64,000 bases of DNA from Acorus gramineus (lineage: Eukaryota; Streptophyta; Magnoliopsida; Acorales; Acoraceae): positions 18,641,116 to 18,705,115 of the forward strand of contig CM060856.1 of the NCBI GenBank assembly GCA_030737835.1, written 5' to 3'. The translations under genes were made by a program, and so were the position numbers. Numbering within the stretch: the first letter of the stretch is position 1; each line of letters starts with the position of its first letter. Below the pieces are notes generated by a model, which made no database searches, was not told where the DNA came from, and worked only from the letters and a program-made list of their open reading frames with translations. Positions 45,086-56,700 of this stretch are shown in pieces.

Positions 45086-46631
45086 GGGTGCCGATATTTT
45101 CATCCACAGAGTTCTTCAACCCACCCCTCTCAAAAAATATAAGAATGTGGTTTTTTTAGAGGTGAACTCACCCCGATCCATTCGAATTTGTAAAGTCATC
45201 CATTATGTCACAGGTCGACATCATAGAGTTGAACTGGTTACAGAGACCTAAGACCCTCTCTGCGACCCATTCGACTTTGTGTAGTCGTCAGTTATATACT
45301 CCGTTCGACATCACAGAGTTGAACAGGTCACAGAAACCTAAGACTCACATGTAACCTATTCAAGTTTGTGAAGTCATCAATTATGCAGTGTTTTAAACCC
45401 AACCTGACCTTCCTGGTTGAAATAGTTAAACCTTCACTTGCTTTAAATTCCAATTCGGTTTACCCATATAACCTTGAGGAGGATATTTTCCCCTTCAATT
45501 AAACTATCGGTCTTCGGAGCTTCTCTTCATGAACTCGGACCCGAATAAGAATGGATCTTGCACTCACAAAGAAATCAGGGGACACCAGTGTGGTGCCAGC
45601 CAAAGGCTCTCCGAAGAGATGTATCAGTTGGGGATTCAAAACAAAACTCACTTGAATTTAGGTGGTTTGAGTGTCGTAAATCAAAATTGATTCGATACCT
45701 TAGCTTATTGAGTTACTTCCCTTTTTATAAGGTCACCTCGGCTAGTTGCCGCTTCCACTTCCCTTTGGTTTTTGTAACCTCCTCATTGATTAGTTAGTGG
45801 GCGATTTTGGTGGAAACCCCCACGTGTTAATGAGGCACGTCGTACCCACGTCACATGATTAGCGAGCTTTAATTGTCCGTCTGGTGGTTACAAGCATTTG
45901 TGGTCCTTAATTTGACCATTTCTTTGGTCTGCTCGTGGCTCTTTGGCTTGCTCGTGCATATGTTACGTCTTCGAATACGTCTGCGAGGTGAAAGATCACC
46001 CAACCAGTCCTCCTATCTAGTCGTGTCTTCCCTGCTCGTTCGCGAGGAGTAAGATCGTCTGATCAGACCTCTAATCTGATTGTGCCTTAACTACTCGGGG
46101 TGGTACTCTTCCATGAGGTGTCTCACTGTCCGACGTCACAAAGAGATAACTAAACACTACATCAAGTGTTCTGTCGTTCATGATACTGAACAACACACCA
46201 TTGTTTGAAGATATCATTTCATTGAGAATGTCATAACACTTGAACACATTGTTTAAAACACAAAGTCAAAGGGGGCGTAGAGAGGGCCTTAAGTCTTGTG
46301 ACCAGTTCGACTCTGTGATTTCGACCTGTGAAATAATGAACGACTTCACAAAGTAGAATGGGTCACGGAGAAGACATTAGGTTTTTGTAACCTGTTTGAC
46401 TCTGTGATGTCAAACATAGTATATAATTGATGACTACACAAAGTCGAATGTGCCACGGAGAGGGCTTTAGGCCTTTGTGACCAGTTCGACTCTATGATGT
46501 CGACATGTGACATAATGGATGATTTTATAAAGTCGAATGGGTCGGGATGGGTTCACTCATTAAAAAAATCACATTCTGATTTTTTGAGAGGGGTGGGGTG
46601 AATAGCTATGTGGGTGGGAATATCGGTGCCC
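45086..46631. mobile_element. Second foldback MULE-type element, hosting a Tat LTR
   Basis: The ends GGGTGCCGATATT and, from the right, GGGCACCGATATT are inverted repeats. Nine-base flanks ACCTTCATT (45077-45085) and ATCTTCATT (46632-46640) agree at eight of nine positions. The arms (about 45086-45390 and 46270-46631) mirror each other and are built of units of about 90 bp carrying GTCGAATGGGTCACAGAGA-like motifs. There are three units in the right arm (46283-46550) and about two in the left. There is no transposase. The design parallels 26020-27180, though the sequences differ. Confidence 0.72.
45475..46118 (-). mobile_element. Tat-type Ty3/gypsy LTR fragment
   Basis: It is collinear with the solo LTR at 12076-22949 from TGAGGAGGATATTTTCCCC onward, including the CACGTGTTAATG segment and the repeated TCGTCTGATCAGACCTCTAATC-type units. 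It fades near 46118 before the LTR start is reached. No internal region adjoins it. It lies within the foldback element. Confidence 0.65.
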
Positions 46632-46640
46632 ATCTTCATT

Positions 46641-47405
46641 TTGCAAACTCCAAAACCCCTTAACCTTTATATTTGGCTCTTCAAATGTCCCATCACCCCT
46701 TCAAATATCTCAAATACCCCAAAAACACCTTTTGTAGTAATTATTAACTCTTATTTCTTAACGATTCCTCAATTTATCTTTTGGATATAATAAAAAATTA
46801 GAATTTATATTCAAACGTGAGTTGATTTTTTCACATATTTTTTCTATGTAAAGTTCAAAAGCAATGTTTTAAAATCGAATCATTTATTGAACAAAAAAAA
46901 AAGGTTTAAGAGTCACCAGTTCAATCAAATTATTCTCAACCTAATAGCATCTGTACAAATATAATATTTTTTAAATGTGAATATAGGTTTGATAACAAAT
47001 TTCAATAAAAAAGATGAAAGAAACAAAATGGTAGAATTACAATCTTAAATAGTGATTTGAAGATTCATACAATAAAAATTGAAGATGTTACATTAGAATT
47101 GATGGGTTATCAAAACATCAAAATCTTCAAATTGAAGACTCCATTGGAGTTTAGGGACCTTCAAAATTCCAATATCTTCAAAGAAAGTGTTCAAAATGAA
47201 AACCCTCATTGGAGATATGCGCTTACGTACATTTAATTTTCCAACTCCAATTCTAATTTACACGTGTTTTGAATTTTTTTTAAAAATAATATAAATTATT
47301 TAATGAGGTACATGCTTTTATAAAAAATAAAGCATATACTTCAATGAATTTTATGGATGCATTTATGAAAATGTAAAAAATTTCTATCAAAGCATATACC
47401 TCGTT
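46641..47405. other. AT-rich spacer, no gene seen
   Basis: No coding frame, RNA gene or clear repeat ends. Confidence 0.5.
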
Positions 47406-47560
47406 TGTGGAGGTAAAAATCCTCACCGCGACACGTGTCACCTTAAGGGGGAATGCGTCACACTGGGATGAACGTGGGCTTTCCGTGGGACCTTCAAATC
47501 CGAGTTCCAATCCTTGGTCATGATGACTCTCCCAGATGTGCTGACGCGGTTGGGCACCCG

Positions 47561-47740
47561 AAGGCGAGTAGTCTAAGGCAAGATCAGACATGAGGTCTGG
47601 TCGGTCAACTTTACTCCTCGAATGCGAGTAGTCTAAGGCACGACCAGACATGAGGTCTGGTCGGTCAACCTTACTCCTCGAACGCGAGTAGTCTAAGGCA
47701 GGACCAGAAATGAGGTCTGGTTTGTCGACCTTACTCCTCG
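47561..47740 (+). repeat. Three exact-length 60-bp tandem units in the Tat LTR
   Basis: Units start at 47561, 47621 and 47681. Each contains GCGAGTAGTCTAAGGCA, then an ATGAGGTCTGGTCGGTCAAC-like part, then TTACTCCTCG. Related, more diverged units are seen in the minus-strand copies near 22660-22830 and 45980-46090. Confidence 0.9.
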
Positions 47741-48094
47741 AAGGCATGTTTCCTTGGAAAAAGAACCACTAAGCACTTAGTGGCAAGGCGGTCAAAATGG
47801 TATTTAAGGAACTACGTGTGACTTGATCCCCAAGGGGTACGTAGGTAGCCTATAAAGAGGTCGCGTGCTCAGCACTCTAAAGGCACAGTCAAGCAAGTTC
47901 AAAAAATTTATTCATTGAGCTTCATTTGTGTTATTTCATATACAGTCATTGAGAAAATTGAAGCATAGCTATGAGAATTCATATTGCTTGAGTTCTTTTT
48001 CCCAGTAAATTTACAAATCTAACTAAAGGGGAAAAATATCCTCCTCAGTTTGGCGCCGTCTGTGGGATACTGAAACAAAAAGCCAGTGTCCGCA

Positions 48095-49120
48095 ATGTCA
48101 GGTCTGAGTGACACCAATGTAGGAGGGCGACAGGAACAAAACGTCCTCCCGTCCGATGCCGCCGACGGCTCATTGGAAACCTTGGTTAGTCAGGTCCAGG
48201 GCCTCAGACGGGTAATGGAGTCCACGCAAGAAACTCTATTTACCTGTCTGCAAGAGTCAATGCAGTAGATGATCGAAGCCTCGATGCAACAGTTCTATAC
48301 GAACGTGGATTGATAACAGCCAATCCAGGAAGAAATCCGGCCGCCACCTCCTGTACGGCCCAACCCCCTGACCATCAACACTAAAGGTTTGGAAGGAAGT
48401 ACCTTTTTCCTCCAATCAGAGGCAGCGGTCTCGTCGGCGCTCGCGCACCCCTCGGGCGGGTCGACGGCTCCACGAAGGACAAAGACGAGGGCGTTCACCT
48501 CATGGAGAATGCTCCGCAGGATGGGAGGCATCTCACGTGAGGTTTCGGAAGGGCGTTAGTATGATTCCCCACCCCGCCATCAAACTGGGGGACCGGTCGC
48601 ACAGCCGCGTTACGCTTTGCGCTCTGAGATACGGCACGTTCTGAATCACGAGATGGTGGAGCACGCAATACGGGGATTCGCCTCCCCATTTTGCACAGAG
48701 ATTCTCAGAGAACGACTTCTCCAGAAGTTTGTCCAGCCCAAATTCAAGCTGTACAATGGCACAACGGATCCCTATGATCATATCTTGGCGTTCCGACATT
48801 CGATGGCATTGTATGAGCTCTATGATGAGCTTATGTGCCGCCTCTTCCCTTCCAGCTTGGAAGGGGTCGCTTTGACATGGTTGCACTTCCTTTCCCCTGT
48901 GACAATCAGAACTTTTGAGGAGCTCGACACTATGTTCACTGAGCACTTCATCTGTAGTCGGCGGAGGAAGAAGGACCTCGGCGATCTCATGAAGATCCAA
49001 ATGCTGTCAGGAGAGACGATTCGGCAGTTTGTCGATAGCTTCCGCATCCTTAAATTCAAAGTGGAAGACTACAACGAGGACGTTGCAATAATGGCTTTTC
49101 CGGAACGGCCTGTCATCTAG
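48095..49120 (+). pseudogene. Tat gag remains
   Basis: Structural protein of the Tat element. An N-terminal segment (LETLVSQVQGLRRVMESTQE) is followed by the gag domain proper: KFKLYNGTTDPYDHILAFR, then FPSSLEGVALTWLHFL, then SRRRKKDLGDLMKIQ. This domain forms the particle in the family. The copy is broken. Confidence 0.8.
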
Positions 49121-49267
49121 AAACAGCCTCAAGGAGTCGCTTATCAAGCGTACCACGTCCGACTTGCGTGATTTGATGGGGCGTGCTGAAAAGTACGCCA
49201 AGGTGGAAGAAGAATCGAGGACCTTTAAACAGGCGATGGCTGCGTCCTGGTCTCCACCAACGGTTGC

Positions 49268-50779
49268 TGTTATATATGTGTCACTTTTTAGCCTTCTGGT
49301 AACCATTGGGACATTCTGGCAGTTTTTCAGTTTTTTTTTTACTGTTAGCTATCATCCTGAGTTAGAGGACTCCGATTGAAAATCTAACTGCATATTATGT
49401 GTCCTGGTGCCATTCCAAGCCACTCACGAAAATTTCATCGAATTTCGATAACGTTTCAGAATTTCACAGTTTTGAAGCGTATACGGGTTTTGACTGAGCG
49501 AGAAGTCATTGGGAGACTTGACTTGGTCAAGGTGGGTCCCATGACTTGGTCAAATTGGTTTGGATTTTAGTGTGGTTGGGTTGACTAAGGTCAAACCACA
49601 CTTAAACCTAATCTTAATCCTCCCTAATCCTAGTTTAACCTAATCTAAGTGTGGGTTGACTTATAAGTGAAGCTAAAATATCTCCCCCTACTATTCATCA
49701 TCTTCTCCACCCAAATTTCTCTCTCTTCCCTCTCCTTAAAACCTCATTTTGACCTAGCTAAGGTGGTTGAAACCAAAAACCCTAAGAAGAGAAAGGATAG
49801 GTATTGTCCCGATCTATCTTCCGGTGGTCTCGGATTCGAGTTCCCTCAAGTGTGACCCCCTCTAATGCCCTCTTTTCTCCTCTGATTTCAGAGATTTCGA
49901 GGGCTGAAGGAGATCTCGGTGGTGGTGGTCCTTGAGGCGGTGTTTCGGTGCGCGAAGAGCAACCGATCTTCCCTTCCTTCCTTTCCTTCCTTGGGTGAGG
50001 TTTCTTTCCTTCCTTTCCATGTTTAGATGCATGTTAGGAGGGTGTTTTTGGCTGTTGGTGGATGTTGGTGGCCGTTGGTGGCTGTTGGTGGCGGTTGGTG
50101 GCGGTTGGAGGCCATTGGTGGCCGTCGGGGAGGCGGTAAGGTGTCTCGGGTAGGCTGGCAGCGCAGGCAGCACAGGCAGGCGGGCTGGCAGGTTGGGCGG
50201 GCAGAGCAGGCTGGTAGGGCATGCGCGCGTGAGCGCGGGCGTGCACGCGGGTGGAGCAGGGGCGTGCGGGTGTTGCGCGCTGGGCGCCGTGCGGGGGCGT
50301 GCGGGCGACGCGCTGTGTAGAGGCGCAGTGCGGGCGTGCGCGCGGGGCCGCGTGCGGGTGCTGCGCGCAGGGGGCCGTGCGCGCGAAGCGCTACGCAGAG
50401 GCGCAGGCGTGCTGTGCGCGCGCGGTGAGGCGAGCCGGTGGTGCGCGCGGGGTGCGCGCGAGGTGGGGCGATGGGGCGCAGGCGTGGGGGTGTGCGCGCG
50501 GGTTGCTGCGCTGGGGCGCAGTGAGCACGCGGTGCACCGGGGGGCTCGGCAGAGTGTCCGAGCGTGCGGGCAGGGGGCTCGGTAGTGCGCTGGGCGCGCG
50601 GGCCGGGGCTCGGCTTCGCGCTCAGGGCGGGTGGCCTTGCGTACGGCTGCCCGAGGGTTCGGGAATGAGTCGGGGTGCTCGGACTCACGTGCGTACAGGC
50701 CGTATGTACTCTTGTCCGAGTGTTCGGTATTTTAGTGTATTTTTGTATGTATTTGTGTATTTTACTCACCAAGTTGATT
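49268..50779 (+). mobile_element. Chromovirus LTR fragment of a divergent subfamily
   Basis: It starts TGTTATATATGTGTCAC inside the Tat gag region and shares the first 220 bp and the general plan (GC-rich block at about 50150-50680) with E1-E3. From 49495 it has its own sequence, including a TTGACTTGGTCAA-rich part. It is cut at 50780 by element E3, so its right end is not seen. Candidate target bases at the left are GTTGC. Confidence 0.8.
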
Positions 50780-53700
50780 TGTTATATATGTGTCACTTTT
50801 TGGCCGATTGGCAATCATTGGAGCATTTTTGCCAGTTTTAAAATTTTTAGGGTTTTTCGATCGGAACCGCATAATTTCAGACTGTTAGCTATCGTCTGAG
50901 CTAGAGGACTCCGATTGAAAATCTAACTGCATATTATGTGTCCTGGTGCCATTTTAAGCCACTCGTGAAAATTTCATCGAATTCTGGCATCGTTTGCAAA
51001 AATTTCGCAGTTCCGGGGTGTCACGCCCCAGGCGTCCCCGGGACGCGGCAAGTGTATATATATATCAGAATCTACTCAGGAGGTCAATAATATCATACAC
51101 AAGCAGCCAAAATGACACACAGACAACAAAAGCAAGGCTGACAGGATATATATACACCAAATGCGGATAACTAAGACTGAATCTGTAATCAAAATACACT
51201 ACAGACTCCATACATAATCACATGTCCTGTGAGAGCCAATATACATACAAAGAGATCCAAATACAACACAAACGCGTGCCCAAGCACGGAAAATAATACA
51301 TACTGGTACAAAGGATGCTGATAGTCTCTGCAACTCGCGGGACGTGGCGCTACTCCGCTACTGATGAAGTCCCTCGGGGAGCTCCTCCTCCAGATCCGAC
51401 TCAGATGACACTGAAGAAAAAATATTGTGCGAGGGGTGAGCCACACGCTCAGTGAACGGCACAACCCATGCATCACAGAAAATATTTACCACAATTCCAT
51501 TATTTATCCAGCCTCTAAGACATAACAACATGATCCAGTGATTCGTACTTCGCCGAACCACCACACCCTCACCCTCACCCATCAATGGGTGACATAGGTT
51601 ATTGGGACTGATAATAATCCATTCACAAATCCAGTAGGTCGCTCATCGCCAACCCACTACACCCTCACCCTCACCCTACCACGGGTGACATAGGATTTTG
51701 GGACTGACTACACATAACCAGCGGGTCGCTTCCGCCAACCCGCCACACCCTCACCCTCACCCTTCAATGGGTGACATAGGATATTGGGACTAACTGCACC
51801 AAAAACCAACGGGTCGCTTCCGCCAACCCGCTACACCCTCACCCTCACCCTTCAATGGGTGACACAGGATTTTGGGACTGACTAGGCTGTTGGTCACCCT
51901 TGGTCCACCGATAGGCTCTCCTCCACTCCGTAGGCCGCCTGGTCTACTCCCACATTCAGCACAGTCCGTCCAAAATCAGGAGGTGCCTACTAATGGGAGC
52001 CCTCTGTCAGGAAGGCCTGTCTAACGCTGGGGTAGTCTCTACCGGATCCAACGAAGGGAACAGAACAGCCTAACCATCGCATATGATCCACTTGGATCCG
52101 CAGACGGCACATTATAACAACACTAATGTTCTGAATTCCTCAGAACCCACCAGGGCGCATAACTACGATGCGGGGAACATGCATAAGGTTATAACAATGT
52201 GGAATATCGTTGGGGAAAGAAACTCGGGAGGGCAGCGTGAGTTCCCGCTATAGGACACCCCGACAACCAAACAAGGAACACGGTGTACCCTAACCCGGGT
52301 CTCACCGCTGTCCTCGCAAGGCCCCTCCCCTATAATATTCACTATAACATGCATTGTAAACAAATACTAGCATTTAATTTAATAAATAAACTAGTAGGGC
52401 ACATGCATCGGCCGGGCTTCCTAACATGGAACCAGGGAACATGCTGCATGGCTCATATACATCCTAAGGGTGCAAGTCCCTAACATGCAAGGTCTAGGGT
52501 AACATGCATTCTACAATTAAATCATGCTCGCATGATATACATATTACACATGGTCAATATTCATCCAAGGTGCCCCAGGAGAGGTCGGTATACGCACAAG
52601 TGCGTATAGCACCTCTCTACTGGGTTGGATTGTCCCACTCACCAGAACTCGGGTCGACGCGCGACCGTCCGTCGAGATCTGCAAGACAGTGTATTAACTG
52701 GTTAGAATAAATCCACAGATATCCCAAAAATACATAACACACTCAAACAAACACCCAAAGTTCCCAAACAAATCCCCCAACACCCTCGGCACCCCCGCAC
52801 GGCCACCCGATCGCCCAGACGCGCCGCCGCGCCTCAGCCCGCGCACTCCGTGCACCGCCCGGGGCTCCGCGCGTCCACCGCGCCCAGCCGCGGCAGCCCG
52901 CACGCGCCCCGCACACCGTGCGCGCGCCTCCTCGCCCCGCGCGCACCTCCGCCGCTCCGCCGCGCCCCGCGCACGCCTCGCGCACAGCTCCTCGCCCCGC
53001 GCCTCCTCCGCGCGCGCCCCAGCACCTCGGCCAGCACCTCCGCGCGCGCCCAGACCAGCAACTCGCGCGTCCAGCACCTCCGCGCGCGCCCAGACCAGCA
53101 ACTCGCGTGTCTAGCACCTCCGCGCGCGCCCAGACCAGCGCCCAGACCAGCTCGCCATCTCTTCCCGAGCGCACGCCGCCAGCCCCTGCGCCCGAGCTAC
53201 CCGAGGCCACCAGCCCACACTCCTGCGTTGCCTGCCCCTCCAGCACACCCGCACGACCAAGACGGCCAGCCCCCGACCCGCGCACGCCCGTGCGCATGCC
53301 GCACGCACGCACGCCCGCGCGCGCACGCGCATCCCCGCACGCGCCCAGCTCACGCGCGGCCTGGGCTGCTGCCGCCGCTGCTTGCTGCCCGGGGCAGTGT
53401 CCCTGCCAGCCGAGCACCTCCAACCACCCCTCCCACTGCCGCCGACCACCTCCAACCACCTCCGACCCTCCTCCGACGACCCCCACCGCCGCCGACCACC
53501 CCCAAACACAAAACCTACCCCCCAAGCACACATTCATGCAAGAAAAAGAGGGAAGGGAAGCTTACCGAGGGGAGGGGAAGACGTTCGGTAGCTCCTCGCG
53601 CGCCGAAACCTTCCTCAAAGGCTTTCCCACACCCCGATCTATCACGGCCCTCAATTTGGCTCGAAACAGAGGAGAGAGAGAGGAGGTCGGGGAGGCTAGG

Positions 53701-56700
53701 ATCGTCGGAACTCGAATTTAAAGACACCGGAGCGTAGATCGGGACCCGATCTACACTTCCCGTGCTTTGGGTTTTTGGTTTTGAAGGGTTTAAGGGCTTC
53801 AAATGGAAGCTTTTGAGAGAGGGGGAGAGAGAGAAAGCTAGTCGTAGGGATGATGAATAGTGGTGGGTGATTTTTTATTTCCATTTAAGTAGAGCGCGAC
53901 TTAAAAACCCGGATACGCCCCGGAACTGCGAAATTTTCGCAAACGATGCCAGAATTCGATGGAATTTTCGTGGGAGGTCTAAAATGGCACCAGGACACCA
54001 AATATGCAGTTAGATTTTCAATCGGAGTCCTCTAGCTCAGACGATAGCTAACAGTCTGAAATTATGCGGTTCCGATCGCAAAACCCCAAAAATTTTTAAA
54101 ACTGCCAGAAATGCTCCAACGGTTACCAGCAGGCTAAAAAGTGACACATATATAACACGGGGCGTATCCGGGTTTTTAAGTCGCGCTCTACTTAAAAGGA
54201 ATCAAAAAATATCTAATCACTATTCATCATCTTCCCGACTTGCTCTCTCTCTCTCCTCTCCTCCGTTTTTCTTCCGTTTGAGCCCCCTACACCCCTCAAA
54301 ACCAAAAACCTAAAGCACGGGAAGTGTAGATCGGGTCCCGATCTACGCTCCGGTGTCTTCAAATCCGAATTCCGACGATCCTAGCCTCCCCGACCTCCCC
54401 TCTCTCTCCTCTGTTTCGAGCCAAATCGAGGGCCGTGATAGATCGGGGCGTGAGAAGGCTTTTGGGAAGGGTTTCGGCGCGTGGAGATCCACCGGACGCC
54501 TCTTCCTCCCCTCGGTAAGCCTCCTTTCCCTCTTATTTCTTGTCTAGATGATTGCTAGGGGAGGGTTTTGTGTTTGGGAGGTGGTGGGTGGCAGTGGGGG
54601 TCGTCGGAGGGTGGTCGAAGGTGGTTGGAGGTGGTCGGCGGCAGTGTGAGGGGTGGTTGGTGGTGCTCGGGCTGGTGGGAGACGTCCTCGGGCGCAGGCA
54701 GCAGCGGCAGCGACCCAGGCGGCGCGCAGGCCGGGCGCGCGCGCGTGCATGCGAGGGCGTGCGTGCGCGCGGCGTGCGCGCGAGTGCGCGCGGGTCTGGT
54801 GCGGGGAGCTGCTCGGGCGGCTGTGCGCAGGGCTGTCCGTGCGGCTGTGTGCGAGGAGCTGGTCGCGCGGGTCCGGCGCGAGGGGCTGGTCGGGGGCGTG
54901 CGCGAGGTGGTGGCCGAGGTGCTAGGCGTGCGCGGGGTGGTGGCAGAGGTGCTAGGCAGTGCGCGCGGGTGTGCAGAGTGCGCGCGGAGGGCGCGGCGAG
55001 GCGGCCGTGGTGCACGCGAGGCGCGGCGGAGCGACGGAGGTGCGCGCGGGGCGAGGAGGCGTGCGCGAGGCGTGCGCGGGGCGCGGTGTGGGCGGGGGCG
55101 AGGCGCCGCGCGCGGGGGCATGCGGGGTGCTCGCGGGCCAGCGCACGGCGTGCGGGGCGCGTGCGGGCTGCCGCGGCTGGGCTCGGTGGACGCGCGGTGC
55201 CCCGGGCGGTGCGCGGGCTGAAGCGCGGCGGTGCACCCGGGCGGTCGGGTGGCCGTGCGGGGGTGCCGAGGGTGTTGGGTGTTGATTTGGGATCTTTGGG
55301 TGTTTGTTTGTGTGTGTTATGCATTTTTGGGATAATTGTGGATTTATTCTAACCAGTTAATACCTTGTCTTGCAGATCTCGACGGACGGTCGCGTGTCGA
55401 CCCGATTCCCGGTGAGTGGGACAACCCAACCCAGCGTGGGAGGCGCTACATGCTTTGGGCGTGTACCGTCCTCCCCTGGGGCTTATAGTTAATGTTAACT
55501 GCTTGATGTAATCCATGTATGCATGATGTGTGTGTAGAATTGCATGCCACCCTAGATTGTGTGATAGGGACTTGCACCCTTAGGATTGTGCATGAGCCGT
55601 GCATCCTGCCACCTCGCTATCATGCTAGGAAAGCCCGACCTCTACATGCGTCCTATAGTTTGATTTGTTTATTCAAATGCTAGCATAAATAAGGATTGCA
55701 TGTTTTAGTCAATATTATAGGGAGGGGCCTTGCGAGGTCAACATTGAGACCCGGGTCAGGGTACTCCGTGTTCCTTGTGTGGTTGTCGGGACGTCCTGTA
55801 TCGGGACCTCACGTTGCCCTCCCCAGGATACTTTCCCAATAATATTGCACCCTGTGTTATGATTAATAAATGCATGTTCCCCGCATCCTGGTTATGCGCG
55901 CTGGTGGAATTCTGAGGAATTCGAGACATTAGAGTCGTAGAGATGTGCTGTCAGCGGATCCGAGTGGATCATATGCGATGGATAGGCTGTTCTGTTCCCC
56001 TCGTCGGATCCGTGTAGAGACTACCTCGGCGTTAGACAGGTTGTCCCGTGCAGGGGCTCCCACTAGTAGGCGCCTCCTGACTTGGAAGGACTGCGCTGAA
56101 CATGGGAGTGGCCAAACAACCGCGGAGTGAGGAGAGACTATCGGTGGACCAAGGGTAACCAACAGCCTAGTCAGTCCCAAGAGCCTAGGTCACCTGTTGA
56201 GAGGTGAGGGTGAGGGTATGGTGGGCCGGCGATGCGACGACCCACAGGATTATGAATGGATGTTTATCAACCCGCTAAGTCCCAACATCCTAGGTCACCT
56301 GTTGAGGGTGAGGGTGAGGGTGAGGGTATGGGGTTCGGCGATGAACGAACCCCCGGATGGTGATATTATGCCACTTGTGGCTTATGAATTGATTAAATGT
56401 GGTTAATATGACTGTATGCATGGGTTGTGCTATTCACTGAGCGTGTAGCTCACCCCTCGCATATTGCCTTTTCAGTGATCTCTGAGGGAGGAGCTTCCCG
56501 AGCGACTACAGCGGCAGAGGGCAGCGCCGCGTCCCACGAGTTTTGAGGCCATCAGCACCCTTCTTTCTGTTGTATGTATATGTTCTGTGCTTGGGCACTT
56601 AGTTGGATTATATTTGGATTTTGTTGTGTATATTTATGACATGTTGGCTCTCACAGGACTTATGATTATGTATCGAGTCTGTAGTATGTTTTTGACTACA

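Larger units (their letters stand above)
47406..49267 (+). mobile_element. Tat-type Ty3/gypsy element, 5' part
   Basis: The 5' LTR is 47406-48047 (TGTGGAGG...CCTCCTCA). The primer site TGGCGCCGTCTGTGGGA follows at 48051-48067, the arrangement typical of Tat/Retand-type elements. The gag region starts near 48095, and the retrotransposon gag domain is clear at 48617-49120. A chromovirus LTR interrupts the element at 49268, and its remaining parts are not in the window. It is broken, with several breaks. Confidence 0.85.

Noticed and set aside
47561-47740. Possible CRISPR-like array because of regularly spaced repeats
   Set aside because: The 60-bp units are directly adjacent with no spacers, lie in an LTR, and the genome is a plant's.
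47280-47747. Minus-strand ORF of 155 codons
   Set aside because: Most of it is a translation of the three 60-bp LTR units (a repeated SRSKVDRPDLMS phrase). The plus-strand LTR and primer site explain the region.
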